From Sphingomonas sp. Ant H11 (lineage in GTDB: Bacteria; Pseudomonadota; Alphaproteobacteria; Sphingomonadales; Sphingomonadaceae): a stretch of 64,000 nucleotides of DNA. Shown in pieces: positions 46,767-57,053 of the stretch. The stretch covers positions 1 through 64,000 of the forward strand of contig NZ_JSBN01000010.1 in assembly GCF_000797515.1 (NCBI RefSeq). The letters run 5' to 3'. Each line of letters begins with the position of its first letter. The first letter of the stretch is position 1. The notes beneath the pieces are model-generated. The model ran no database searches, was not told where the DNA came from, and was given only the letters and a program-made list of their open reading frames with translations. The position numbers and the translations under genes are program-made.

Positions 46767-48125
46767 TCAGGCCGCTGTCGCGACCGTTCGCGCTGGCGCG
46801 ACCCGCATCGTCGCCAGCGCGGCGGCAAGCATCAGCACGCCGCTGAGATATAGCACGTTGCGTGGGTCGCCCCGCAGCACGCCATTGTACAGCAAGGGCA
46901 GCGTCAGGCTCTGGATCATCATCGGCACAACGATGAACATGTTGAAGATGCCCATATACACGCCCGTTCGCGCCGGTGGGATCGAATCCGCGAGCATGAT
47001 GTACGGGTTCCCCATCAGGCTGGCCCAACCCAGACCGATGCCGATCATCGGCAAGAACAGCCAGTTTTGCGTGGTGATTCCGGGGATCGTCAGCATCGCA
47101 GCGCCCGCCGCCACCATACACAGCGCATGGACGTTGCGCGCGCCCCATGCCCGCGTCACCGGCACCAGCGCAAAGGCACCGACAAAGGCGATGAAATTGT
47201 AAAATCCGCCAAGCTGCCCGGTCGCAAGTGCGGCGGCGCGAAAGCCGGGGGAGGCGGGGTCGCTCGTGCCGTGGAGCGAGCGCGCCAGCGAAAAGGTGAT
47301 GTACTGCCAGTAGCAGAACATCGCATACCATTGGAACAGCATCGCCACCGCCAATTGTCGCATCGTCGGCGGCATTTCCCGGATCGCGTCGCCAATCTCG
47401 CGCAGCGTGCTACGGGCCGATAACGGGGCACGGCGCAACTCGGCAATCTGGGCTGCCGTCAGGGGAAGTTCGCGGACCGACAGAACCGACCACAGGATCG
47501 TCGAAAGGGACAGCACCGCGCCGATCAGAAAAGCTGCTTTCGTAATGTGCGGGATGCCGTTCAGGTCGACGGCATCGCGGCTCATTCCCGCATAGACCAG
47601 GATGGAGGGGGCGAGGTAGGCCAGGGTTTGCGCAAGGCCGGTGAAGGCGCTCTGGGTCAAGAACCCGATCGGTCGCTGGTTTGCATCGAGCCGGTCGCCG
47701 ACATAGGCGCGGTAGGGTTCCATCGTCACATTGTTGGCGGCGTCCAACACCCACAGCAACGATGCTGCCACCCACAGCGTCGGGCTGTACGGCATGGCGA
47801 GCAGCCCCAGGCTGCACAGGATTGCGCCGATCAGGAAATAGGGTGTGCGTCGGCCGAAGCGGCTGATGGTGCGGTCGCTGAGCGCGCCGATGAGCGGCTG
47901 CACCAGCAGCCCGGTCATCGGGCCCGCCAGCCACAGCAGCGGCATCGCCGCCTCGCTGGCCCCGAGGTAACTGTAGATCGGCCCCATATTGCTTTGCTGC
48001 AGGCCGAAGCTGAACTGGAGCCCGAAAAAGCCGATATTCATTTGGAAGATGCGCGCCAAGGAAAGGCGCGGCTTGCGCTCCCCTGCGGACGCGTTGCCCG
48101 TGCCGTCATCCGCCTTCTGTTGCAT
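46767..48125 (-). CDS. MFS sugar transporter, SUT/GPH type (SuxC-like)
   Basis: This 452-residue inner-membrane transporter has 12 predicted helices. The [15 protein letters not shown] loop motif and [28 protein letters not shown] start are typical of sucrose/maltoside proton symporters related to plant SUT. I use ATG 48125, which follows GGAGAGGG, rather than the longer frame. It is divergent from the TonB receptor, sharing an operator-containing spacer. It should carry the sugar imported by the receptor across the inner membrane. Confidence 0.9.
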   Translation of the reverse strand: MQQKADDGTGNASAGERKPRLSLARIFQMNIGFFGLQFSFGLQQSNMGPIYSYLGASEAAMPLLWLAGPMTGLLVQPLIGALSDRTISRFGRRTPYFLIGAILCSLGLLAMPYSPTLWVAASLLWVLDAANNVTMEPYRAYVGDRLDANQRPIGFLTQSAFTGLAQTLAYLAPSILVYAGMSRDAVDLNGIPHITKAAFLIGAVLSLSTILWSVLSVRELPLTAAQIAELRRAPLSARSTLREIGDAIREMPPTMRQLAVAMLFQWYAMFCYWQYITFSLARSLHGTSDPASPGFRAAALATGQLGGFYNFIAFVGAFALVPVTRAWGARNVHALCMVAAGAAMLTIPGITTQNWLFLPMIGIGLGWASLMGNPYIMLADSIPPARTGVYMGIFNMFIVVPMMIQSLTLPLLYNGVLRGDPRNVLYLSGVLMLAAALATMRVAPARTVATAA

Positions 48126-48192
48126 CGCCCTCTCCAACCTGTTCGTGACAGCCTGTCTTTCGGCGGTCGCTACCATCGATCCAAACTTTTCA

Positions 48193-48202
48193 CAAACGAT
48201 TG
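48193..48202. promoter_or_regulatory. LacI-type operator, copy 1 (CAAACGATTG)
   Basis: This is one mismatch from the perfect palindrome CAATCGATTG and has the central CG typical of LacI-family sites. It lies between the divergent transporter and receptor genes, 23 bp centre-to-centre from copy 2. Confidence 0.65.
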
Positions 48203-48215
48203 CGAAAAATTATTG

Positions 48216-48225
48216 CAATCGATTG
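48216..48225. promoter_or_regulatory. LacI-type operator, copy 2 (CAATCGATTG)
   Basis: This is a perfect palindrome, extended to GCAATCGATTGC at 48215-48226, lying 58 bp before the receptor ATG and 90 bp before the transporter ATG. The likely ligand is the adjacent LacI-family regulator. Confidence 0.75.
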
Positions 48226-48283
48226 CGAAGCGCTTATGAGCATCCCTCAAGCCGCAATACAGCGGACACTAGGAGGGGTTATC

Positions 48284-50755
48284 ATGAAGCTTGCAACGCT
48301 TTTGCTCGCCGGTACGGCTTTGGCGTTTCTGCCGCAGATCGCACTCGCGCAGAGTTCCGTGCCCGCGCCGGAAGCGGCCGTCGAGCCCGAAGCCAAAACA
48401 GATGCCGCCGATATCATTGTGACAGGTACCGCTCGGCCCGAGCGCCGTTTGACGACCAGCATCTCCATCAGCGCGGTCGACTCTCAGGAAATCGCCAAGC
48501 TCGCCCCAATGGGCAGCGCCGACCTGTTGCGCAACATTCCGGGCCTGCGCGCCGAATCTTCAGGCGGCGAAAGCAACGCCAACATCGCGGTCCGCGGTTT
48601 GCCGGCGGCAAGCGGTGGCGGCAAGTTCGTCCAGTTTCAGGAAGACGGCCTGCCGGTGCTGGATTTCGGCGATATCGCCTTCGCGACCGCCGACACCTTC
48701 GTCCGCCCAGACTATAGTGTTTCCCGCGTCGAAGTGGTGCGCGGCGGTTCCGCCTCGACCTTCACCAGCAACGCGCCGGGCGCGATCATCAATTTCATCA
48801 GCAAAACCGGCGACGTGGCCGGCGGAACGGTCGGCATCACCAAGGGGCTTGATTTCAACCGTACCCGGATCGACGCCGATTATGGCGCGCCGCTCGGCGA
48901 AGGATGGCGGTTTCATGTTGGCGGGTTTTACCGCGTCGGCAATGGCGTGCGGAACGCCGATTATACGTCGGAGCGCGGCGGCCAAATCAAGGGCAACGTC
49001 ACCAAGACTTTCGCCAACGGCTTCATCCGGCTGAACTTCAAATATCTCGACGATCGCTCGCCCATCTATGTCCCGACACCCATTCGGGTAACCGGCACCG
49101 CTGCGAACCCGACCTATTCGTCCTTCCCGGGTTTTGACGTGCGGTCGGGAACGTCGCTGTCGCCCTATTTCCGCTCGGACATTGCGATCGGCAGCGGCGG
49201 GCAGCGGATCGTCTCCGATCTGGGCGACGGCTACCGCGTCAAGACGCGCGGCGGCGGTGCCGATGCATCATTCGATCTGGGCGGCGGCTGGCACATCGAG
49301 GACAAGTTCAACGTTGCGAGCAATTCGGGCAGCTTCGCCACCTCCTATCCGGGCCGGGTCGCGCCGCTGACCACCTTGATGAGCGAAATCGGCGGTGTCG
49401 GAGCCACCTTGCGCTATGCCAACGGGCCAAATGCGGGGCAGGTCATCGCCAACCCGGCGGGTCTCAATGGCAACGGCCTCGGCATCAACGCACTGACCTT
49501 CGGGGTGACGCTGAACGATTTCACCAATGCCACCAACATCCTGACGCTGAACCGCGACTTCAGCGCCGGTGGCGGCACCGGCAATGTGACGGCCGGCTAT
49601 TTCAAATCCTATCAGGCGATCCAGATGGATTGGCACTGGAACAGCTATCTTCAGGAAGTGAAGGGGCGCGATGCGGCGCTGCTGAACGTCTATAATGCGG
49701 CCGTCAGTCGGTTACGCAAAACGGACTCATCGCTTATGGCGAACCGGTGTTCGGCAATTGCTGCCAGCGTTATTACAATGTCGATTACAATATCGATGCC
49801 CCTTATCTGGCGGTTTCGTACAAAATTGGTAAATTGAACCTGGACGGGAGCGTCCGTTTCAACAGTTCGAGGGCCAGCGGACATTACGCCTCGAATAACG
49901 GGCTGAGCGTGGTCGATGTGAACCAGGACGGCATTATTCAGACGCCGGAACGCAGCGTGCCCGTGGTCAATCCCCAGGCATCGTCACCCGTCAACTATCG
50001 GAAGAACTATTTCACCTACTCGGTCGGTGCAAACTATGAGGTCATGCCGAGTCTGGCGCTCTTCGCACGCGTGAGCCGCGGTGCGCGGTTCAACGCGGAC
50101 CGTATTCTCTTTGGTGGCGGCGTGCGGGCCGATGGCAGCGTCGCGGACGAAGTCGCGGTCAATTTCGTCAATCAGCAGGAAGCGGGCATCAAGTTCCGGC
50201 GAGGCGGGGCCTATGTCAACCTGACGGCGTTCCGCGCGACCACGGCCGAGGCCAATGAAATCGTCATCCCGCAGCAAGCCATCATCAACAACAAATATCG
50301 GTCTTACGGCGTGGAATTCGAAGGCGGGGTCGATCGCGGCATTTTCCACCTTACGGCCGGTGCCACCTATACCCATGCCCGGATTACCGAGAGCCAGGTA
50401 ACCCCGGCGCTGAACGGCAACATCCCGTATCGCCAGGCGGCCTTGATCTTCCAGGCGACGCCTTCGATCAGGACCGACCGGTTCGACATCGGCGCAAACG
50501 TCACCGGCACCACCTCGTCCTACGCGGCTGACGTCAACACGCTGAAGATGCCGGGATATGTCATGACAAATGCCTTCGCCTCTTATGCGATAACGCCAGC
50601 GATCCGGCTTTCGGTGAACGTCCAGAACCTGTTCGACGTGATCGCAATTACCGAGGTCGGCCAGGTGCCGGACAGCGTGCCGGCTGACGGCATCGATACC
50701 GCGCGCGCTTTCCCCGGGCGCAACATCAGCGCCACCGCGACGCTGCGTTTTTTGA
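48284..50755 (+). CDS. TonB-dependent receptor, SuxA-like (frameshifted)
   Basis: This sugar receptor is about 823 residues long. It has a signal peptide (1-23), a TonB-box region (DIIVTGTARPERR), a plug domain (DLLRNIPGLRAESSGGESNANIAVRGL, SRVEVVRGGSASTFTSNAPGAIINFI) and a barrel ending ISATATLRF. The ATG at 48284 follows AGGAGGGG. The frame breaks near 49698-49706 (QSVTQNGLIAYGEPVFGN follows after adding one base). A T6 run at 50748-50753 removes the stop; five T would give LRF-stop with TGATG overlapping the next ATG. It likely imports sucrose or acylated sucrose. Confidence 0.87.
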
Positions 50756-51807
50756 TGCGCGGGCGAGCGTTTGCGGTGGCGGCGATGGCCACGGTGCTTG
50801 TGTCGGTCGGGGCGACGGACAGGGCGGCAGCGATGGACGAGACCGTCGTCGTTCCACCGCGGCCTTTGCCCGTGCCGAAAACGGTTAGCCCTGAATTACA
50901 ACGGCTGATCGGATCGCCGATGAACCCGAGCTGGGATCAGCATCCGGCATCGGCGGAGGCGTGGCGCGCGTTGGTCAAAACTTACGCCGCCGACATTGAA
51001 ACCGCGTTGCCGGCGCTGATGGCCCGCGAAAAGGTCACGATCCGCGCAGACCGGATGAACGGCGTGCCGGTGTTCTGGGTCGAGCCAGAAACCGTGCCGT
51101 CGGAGAACCGGGACCGCATCCTGCTCAACTTCCACGGCGGCGCGTATGTTTTCGCCCCCGGCAAAGCCGGGCTACGCGATGCCATCTTGCTCGCCGGGCG
51201 TGGCTTTAGAGTGCTGAGCGTCGATTACCGCATGGCCCCGGACGCCCCATATCCGGCCGCGATCGATGATGCCGAGGCAGTGTGGAAGGCGGTCGTCGCC
51301 CAATATCCCGCCAAGCGTGTCGGCGTGTTCGGATCGTCGACTGGTGGGGCGATGACACTGGCGCTGGTGGTGCGCGCCAAGGCGCATCATTTGCCACTGC
51401 CCGGTGCGCTGTGGGCGGGCACGCCGTGGGCGCAACTCGACAAGGTCGGGGACAGCTATTTCACCAATGACCATATCGACAATGCCCTGGTGTCCTATGA
51501 CGGACTACTAGGCGCGGCCGCACGACTCTATGCGAATGGTCACGACATGGCCGACCCGGAGCTGTCGCCCGTCAATGCCGATTTCACCGGCTTTCCGCCG
51601 ACCTTGCTGACGACGGGCACCCGCGATTTGTTCCTCTCCAACACCATCAGGGTTCATCGCAAGCTGAAGCAGGCGGGGGGCGTTAGCGACTTGAACGTCT
51701 ATGAGGGCTTGTCGCACGGCGATTTCGAGCGCGATCCGGATCTGCCGGAATCGCGCGAAGTGTACGGCGAAGCTGCGGCCTTCTTCCGCCAAATGCTGGC
51801 CCGATGA
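50755..51807 (+). CDS. Secreted alpha/beta hydrolase (HSL/acetyl-esterase type) in the sucrose locus
   Basis: This 350-residue esterase has a signal peptide (about residues 1-24, ending GATDRAAA), the oxyanion motif NFHGGAYVF, nucleophile Ser in GSSTGG, Asp in TGTRDLF and His in GLSHGDF. This is the hormone-sensitive-lipase family pattern, usually acting on short acyl esters. Its ATG overlaps the restored receptor stop and its stop overlaps the GH13 ATG, so all three are translationally coupled. Without the T6 correction it appears fused to the receptor. A deacylase for acyl-sugars is the most economical idea. Confidence 0.85.
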   Translation: MRGRAFAVAAMATVLVSVGATDRAAAMDETVVVPPRPLPVPKTVSPELQRLIGSPMNPSWDQHPASAEAWRALVKTYAADIETALPALMAREKVTIRADRMNGVPVFWVEPETVPSENRDRILLNFHGGAYVFAPGKAGLRDAILLAGRGFRVLSVDYRMAPDAPYPAAIDDAEAVWKAVVAQYPAKRVGVFGSSTGGAMTLALVVRAKAHHLPLPGALWAGTPWAQLDKVGDSYFTNDHIDNALVSYDGLLGAAARLYANGHDMADPELSPVNADFTGFPPTLLTTGTRDLFLSNTIRVHRKLKQAGGVSDLNVYEGLSHGDFERDPDLPESREVYGEAAAFFRQMLAR

Positions 51808-53537
51808 GCGAGACGTTGCAGTCGTTGTTCGATCTGCTGGAACCGCTCTACCAAGGCCATCCTGCCTGGCCGGTGGAGCGCGACCGTATCGCGGCGGCGG
51901 TGTCCGCCGCCGCCGGGACCAGATCGCCGACCTTGCGCGCGCTGGACGCCGACCGGGCGGCGCATCCCGCCTGGTTCGGTGCGCCCGACATGGTCGGCTA
52001 CAGCTTCTATGTCGATCGGTTCGCCGCGACCCTCGCCGGGTTGCGGCAGAGATTGCCATGGCTGGAAGCGCTGGGCATCCGCTTGCTCCATCCCTTGCCC
52101 ATGACATTGGGCCAGTCGGAGCACAGCGATGGCGGTTTTGCGGTCGCGGACTATCGCGCGATCGAGCCCGCGCTTGGCAGCCTGGACGACGTTCGGGCGC
52201 TGGCCGCCGATCTGCATGAGCGCGGCATGGCGCTGGCGATGGACTGTGTGTTGAACCACACCGCGCGGGATCATCCCTGGGCGCAGGCCGCACTGGCTGG
52301 CGATCGCGAGATGCGTGGCTATTACCGCATTGTCGACGACGCTGCCGAAGTCGCCGCCTGGGAGCGCGATCTGGACGAGGTTTTCCCCGATACCGCGCCG
52401 GGCAATTTCACGCATGAGCCCGCGCTCGGCGGGTGGGTTTGGACGAGCTTCTATCCGTTTCAATGGGATCTCGACTGGTCGAACCCAGCGGTCTTTCGCG
52501 AAATGCTCGATGTGTTGCTGTTCTGGTCGAACATCGGCGTGGATGCCTTTCGCCTCGATAGCGCCCCCTATCTGTGGAAGCGGCGCGGGAGCGTATCGCG
52601 CAACCTGCCGGAAACGCATACGCTGGTTGCCGCGCTCCGCGCCGGTCTCGATATCGCCGCGCCCGGTGTCGCGCTGTTGGCGGAAGCGATCGAACGCACC
52701 GCCGACGTGCTGCCCTATATCGAGCCACAGGATGGCACGCGCGCGGCGCAGCTTGCCTATCACAATGGCGTGATGGCGGCGTTATGGGTGGCGTTGGCGA
52801 CGGGCGACGCGGCGATCGTCGGCGATCTGGTTCGCGATACCGTGCTGACGCGGCCCGATACGGCGTGGCTCACCTACCTGCGCTGTCATGACGACATCAT
52901 CTGGTCCGCACTCAATGGGCGGGTGTCCGCCGAAGCGCTGGATCGTATTTCGGATTTCTACACCGGTGTGGGCGGGTTCGGCGATGGCCGCCGCTTTCAG
53001 GCCCGCCCCGGCGCGGCCGCCAGTACCGTCGGGATGCTCGCCTCGCTGGTTGGCACTAAGGGCCCAGAAGCGCTCGGCCGCTACCGCTTGCTGCTGGCGA
53101 CGATGCTGGCGCTGCCAGGCATGCCGATGTTGTACATGGGCGACGAAATCGGGCTGCCCAACCATGTCGATCCCGCTGCGCCGGACGATGCGCGCTGGCT
53201 GCATCGGCCGCCGATGGACTGGTCACGCGCGGATAGCGCGGCGGCGGGGAAGGGCGCTGGGGCGGAATGGCTGGCGCTGACCAAGCGGCTTCTCGCGGTG
53301 CGGGCCACCTTGCCGGCGTTCGACGCCAAGGCCGCTACAAACGTGCAGGCCGATGTGCCGGGCCTGCTGGTCGTGTCACGCGGCGGCGATAGCGATACGG
53401 TCGTACTCGTTGCGAATTTCGGTGATGTGCCGCAGGCGTTACCCTTTGCGGGGCGGTGGAAAGATGCGATCGAGGACCGTCCGATTGGGCGCGTGATCGC
53501 GCCAGGGGCCGTGCTCTGGGCAATCCGTTGTGATTGA
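51804..53537 (+). CDS. GH13 amylosucrase/sucrose-hydrolase-type enzyme (SuxB-like)
   Basis: This 577-residue enzyme has no signal peptide, so it acts in the cytosol. The GH13 barrel motifs are visible: DCVLNHT, VDAFRLDSAPYLWKR (nucleophile Asp), LLAEAIE (acid/base Glu) and LRCHDDI. The arrangement matches subfamily 4, amylosucrase and sucrose hydrolase. It is shorter at the N-terminus than Neisseria amylosucrase. It should split sucrose to fructose and glucose, or make alpha-glucan; sequence cannot decide. Its ATG overlaps the esterase stop. Confidence 0.88.
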   Translation: MSETLQSLFDLLEPLYQGHPAWPVERDRIAAAVSAAAGTRSPTLRALDADRAAHPAWFGAPDMVGYSFYVDRFAATLAGLRQRLPWLEALGIRLLHPLPMTLGQSEHSDGGFAVADYRAIEPALGSLDDVRALAADLHERGMALAMDCVLNHTARDHPWAQAALAGDREMRGYYRIVDDAAEVAAWERDLDEVFPDTAPGNFTHEPALGGWVWTSFYPFQWDLDWSNPAVFREMLDVLLFWSNIGVDAFRLDSAPYLWKRRGSVSRNLPETHTLVAALRAGLDIAAPGVALLAEAIERTADVLPYIEPQDGTRAAQLAYHNGVMAALWVALATGDAAIVGDLVRDTVLTRPDTAWLTYLRCHDDIIWSALNGRVSAEALDRISDFYTGVGGFGDGRRFQARPGAAASTVGMLASLVGTKGPEALGRYRLLLATMLALPGMPMLYMGDEIGLPNHVDPAAPDDARWLHRPPMDWSRADSAAAGKGAGAEWLALTKRLLAVRATLPAFDAKAATNVQADVPGLLVVSRGGDSDTVVLVANFGDVPQALPFAGRWKDAIEDRPIGRVIAPGAVLWAIRCD

Positions 53538-53640
53538 CCGGTTTACAAACAGCGTCCTTCGCTGATCATGCGATGTCGCCCCTGACCGCGAAACCACCGG
53601 CCGCCAACGTGACGGTGCCGGTCGGGATTCGCGCGCGCGG

Positions 53641-53670
53641 TTGACATCAAGAAACGATAGCTATCAATAT
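53641..53670 (+). promoter_or_regulatory. Promoter with overlapping palindrome before the TetR gene
   Basis: TTGACA (53641-53646) is a consensus -35 box. The palindrome GATAGCTATC (53656-53665) sits between it and the start of the TetR gene, a position suited to autorepression. A related but wider GATA-N8-TATC lies at 54430-54445 before the receptor gene. Confidence 0.5.
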
Positions 53671-53728
53671 CGCCTTGTCGCTATGCTCTGGTCGTGAGAA
53701 GCGCGCCGGTCGCGACAGGAGAGATGTA

Positions 53729-54400
53729 TTGAGCAATCATCGCAAGCCGATGCAGGAGCGGTCGCGCAAAACCTATGAGCTCCTGCTTTCGGCTGCGGAA
53801 ACGCTGCTTGAGGAGGTTGGCATCGAGCGGATTTCGAGCAACCTGATTGTCCAGCGCGCCAAGCTGACCTCTCCTGCATTCTATCGATATTTCGATGATA
53901 AATATGCCGTTATCGAGGCATTGGCGGAACGACTGATGCAGCGCCAGAATGAAGCCCTGACCCGCTGGATCGACCGGTATCGGGATGCGGGATACGATAC
54001 CTTGGTCGATCATATCGAAGATCTGGTTCGCGAAATGGACGCGATCACGCGTCAGCAGCCAGGCGCGATCTGGATTATGCGCGCCCTCCGTGCAGTGCCG
54101 AGCCTCACCCACATCCGACTCGCTTCGCATCATTTTGTCACCGATCTGATGACGGACGTTTACATGACCTATCTGCCTGGCGTGCCGCGCGAGCTGGTCC
54201 GCCGCCGTACGCGGCTGGCGGTGGAGATCGCCTATTCGGTGGATGAAATGCTCAAGGAAGACGCGGACTCGCGCGAGGAAGTCTTTGAAGATCTGACCTA
54301 TATTTTTCGCTCGCTCTATTATCATCCCGATTTGGGAAGGGTGCCGCCGACGCCCCAGACGACTGTGGCTTCGGGCCTTGCGCTATCGGCCGACGCCTGA
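53729..54400 (+). CDS. TetR-family regulator
   Basis: This repressor-type protein is about 223 residues long. Its N-terminal helix-turn-helix (TYELLLSAAETLLEEVGIERISSNLIVQRAKLTSPAFYRYFDDKYAVIEAL) matches the TetR pattern ending in FYRYF. The start is TTG at 53729, supported by AGGAGAG five bases upstream; an in-frame ATG at 53750 has no ribosome site. It precedes the TonB receptor by 80 bp on the same strand and probably controls it. The ligand is unknown. Confidence 0.88.
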   Translation: MSNHRKPMQERSRKTYELLLSAAETLLEEVGIERISSNLIVQRAKLTSPAFYRYFDDKYAVIEALAERLMQRQNEALTRWIDRYRDAGYDTLVDHIEDLVREMDAITRQQPGAIWIMRALRAVPSLTHIRLASHHFVTDLMTDVYMTYLPGVPRELVRRRTRLAVEIAYSVDEMLKEDADSREEVFEDLTYIFRSLYYHPDLGRVPPTPQTTVASGLALSADA

Positions 54401-54429
54401 CGGGACAATTCCCGACCTGTCATAAAAAC

Positions 54430-54445
54430 GATACCGAATACTATC
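54430..54445. promoter_or_regulatory. Possible TetR operator before the receptor gene
   Basis: GATA-CCGAATAC-TATC is an interrupted inverted repeat beside AACG, as at the TetR promoter (AACGATAGCTATC), but with a wider spacer. The difference in spacing lowers confidence. Confidence 0.35.
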
Positions 54446-54480
54446 ATATGCGCGTCGACACGAATCATTCGGGGCGCATA

Positions 54481-56991
54481 ATGATCCATTCCATCGTTCA
54501 TCGATCGACGCTGGTCGCCACCTTGCTGGCTGGCACAGCGATCGCCACTCCAGCGCAAGCGCAGCACAATGCGGTGGCCGATCAGGCCATGGCGGCGCAG
54601 CAGGAACCGGATAAGACGCAGGTCGCCGATGGTGACGATATCGTCGTGACCGGCCGCGCGGGCACGTCGCGCCAACGCAAGGTCGAGACGAGCTATGCGA
54701 TCTCGACGATCTCGGACCAGGATCTGCGCATCCGCGCGCCGATCGGCGTGGCTGAGGCGCTCAAGCAGGTGCCGGGCTTCTACAGCGCACCGACCTCGGG
54801 TGAAGTCGCCGGCGGCGTGCGCGTGCGCGGCATCCCGAGCGACGGCTATCAGACCGTCGCCTTGCTCGAGGACGGCATCCCGATCCAGGGCGACCCGGGG
54901 CTCGGCTGGCTCAACGGCGACCAGTCTTTGCGCATCGACCAGAGCGTCGAGCGGATCGAAGTGGTGCGCGGCGGACCCTCGGCGATCTTCTATTCGAATG
55001 CGCCGGGCGCTGCGATCAACTTCATCACGCGCAAGGGCGGCGACACGCTCGAAGCACTCGCGCGCTACGAAGCGGCGAGCTACAATTCGCACCGGATCGA
55101 CGGGTGGATCGGCGGGCCGATTGGCGCGACCGGGTGGCATTTTTTTCACCGGCGGCTATTACCGCGTGTCGGATGGTCCGCACAATTCGGGCTTCACGCA
55201 GGATCGTGGCGGCCAGATCCGCCTGAACCTGTCGAAGGAGTTCGAGCGCGGCGGGATCAGCTTCGGCGTAAAGCGGATCGACGAGCGCGTTGGCTATTGG
55301 GGCGGTGGCATTTATCAGGCCAATGCCGACGGGACGCCGGCCAATGTGGTTGGACTGGACAATAAGGTCGACAATGTCGTCGGTCCCGACACGCGCTATT
55401 TCACCTTTCTGACGCCGAACGGCACGGTCAAGTTCGACAATGGCGTCGGCAGCAGCGTCAAACTGACGCAGCTCAGCTTCCAGGCGCATTACGACATTAC
55501 CGACAGCTTCAAGGTCGAGGAGAATGTCCGCTATCGCACGAGCTGGACGCAGCGGAACAGCATCACGCCCTATTCGGTCGCCGCGTCGGCGAGCGCGCTG
55601 CTGACCAGCACCTTCGGCAAACCCCCGACCGGGACGAGCTATGCCCTAATCTACCGCGACAGTGGTGCGGCCTTCAATCTCGCCAATCAGAACGGCAACG
55701 GCTTGGCGTTGATCGACCTTGCGCGCACGCACACCGTGCCGCTCGACGAATTCATCACCGACACCCGATTGGTCGGCAAGGTCGATTTTCTCGGCACGCA
55801 CAACCTGGCGTTCGGCGTCTATTATGCGCGCGAGCAGGAAGATTATAACGCGCTCAGCGCCGCCGTGCTGACCGACGTCAAGCCGCATGCCGAAGTGCTC
55901 GACGCCTATCTCGTTGACGCGAAGGGCAACAAGCTGTTCAAGATCAGTGACAATGGCGTCATCCAATACGGTGCCGAATATGCCAATGCGAGCGGTAGTT
56001 CGGACAATATCGCAGCCTATGCCAGCGACGAGTGGCAGCTGACCCCCAAGTTCAGGCTCGAGGGCGGCGTGCGCTACGAGCAGATCAAAACGCGCGGGCA
56101 GGTCGAGGGCACCAAGAAGGTCAATCTCGGCCAGAGCCCGACCAGCGCCGACGATTCGGTCGCGTCGGCACCGGGGTGTTCACGCCCTTTTCGCGCAAAT
56201 ACGATCATGTCGGCTGGACCGCGGCCGCCAATTATCAGGTCCGTCCGTTTTTCGGCGTGTTCGCGCGCTATACCGACACCTTCCGGCTTCCTGCGGTGTC
56301 GAGCTTCATCACCAACGCCAATGCTGCGCCCGTCGTCCAGACGCTCAACATGCTCGAGGGCGGGGTCAAATATTCGCGCGGCAAGATCGATCTCTACGCA
56401 ACGGCCTTCCGCACGGTATATAACAGCTACGCGATCAGCGATTATCAGAAGCTCGCCAATGGCCTGTTGTCGCCGGTCACGGTCTATGGCGACACCAAGA
56501 CCACCGGCACCGAGATTGAGGGGACGTGGCGGCCGACGGACTGGTTCGATCTGCACGCTTCCTGGACCTGGCAGGACAATCGCTTCAGCAAGTTCGTCTA
56601 TACCAACAGCGCGGGCGTGCTGACCGATTATTCGCACCACCGCGTCAACGGCGTGCCCGACAATACCTTCCGCATCACGCCGGGCCTGACGCTGTTCGAC
56701 CGCAAGGTGCGGCTCCAGTCGGACGTCAATTATGTTGGTGCGCTCTATACCGACGTCGCCAACCAGATCCGGCTGCCATCCTATTGGTCGGTCGATTTCG
56801 ACGCGCAATTCCAGATCACGCCAAAACTGCAATTCGGGCTGATCGTCGCGAACGTCACCAATGCCTTTGGCCTGGTCAACGGCAACCCGCGCGCGGGCAC
56901 GATCGACAACAGCCAGGCCGGGCAGCCCGTCTACATCGGCAGTTCGCTCTATCAGCGCAACTACCGCGGCTCGCTCACCTACCGCTTCTGA
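54481..56991 (+). CDS. TonB-dependent receptor next to a PHP hydrolase (two frameshifts)
   Basis: This receptor is about 836 residues long. It has a signal peptide (MIHSIVHRSTLVATLLAGTA to PAQAQ), IVVTGRAG, a plug domain (VAEALKQVPGFYSAPTSGEVAGGVRVRGI, VERIEVVRGGPSAIFYSNAPGAAINFIT) and a barrel ending YRGSLTYRF. Frame changes occur at a T7 run (55140-55146; six restores HFFTGGYYRVSDG) and near 56160-56180 (GVFTPFSRKYDHVGW follows). An ATG at 54448 is an alternative start. A perfect 10-bp hairpin follows the stop. The plug closely resembles that of the receptor at 48284-50755. Confidence 0.88.
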
Positions 56992-56996
56992 CGCGG

Positions 56997-57023
56997 GCGC
57001 GGCGTGAAGCCATCACGCCGCGC
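56997..57023 (+). terminator. Hairpin between receptor and PHP hydrolase genes
   Basis: GCGCGGCGTG and CACGCCGCGC form a perfect 10-bp stem with a 7-nt loop, followed by a short pyrimidine stretch. It may partially end transcription or stabilise the receptor message upstream of the next gene. Confidence 0.55.
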
Positions 57024-57053
57024 GCCGCTTTCTCTGTTCGAAAGGATCCTGCC

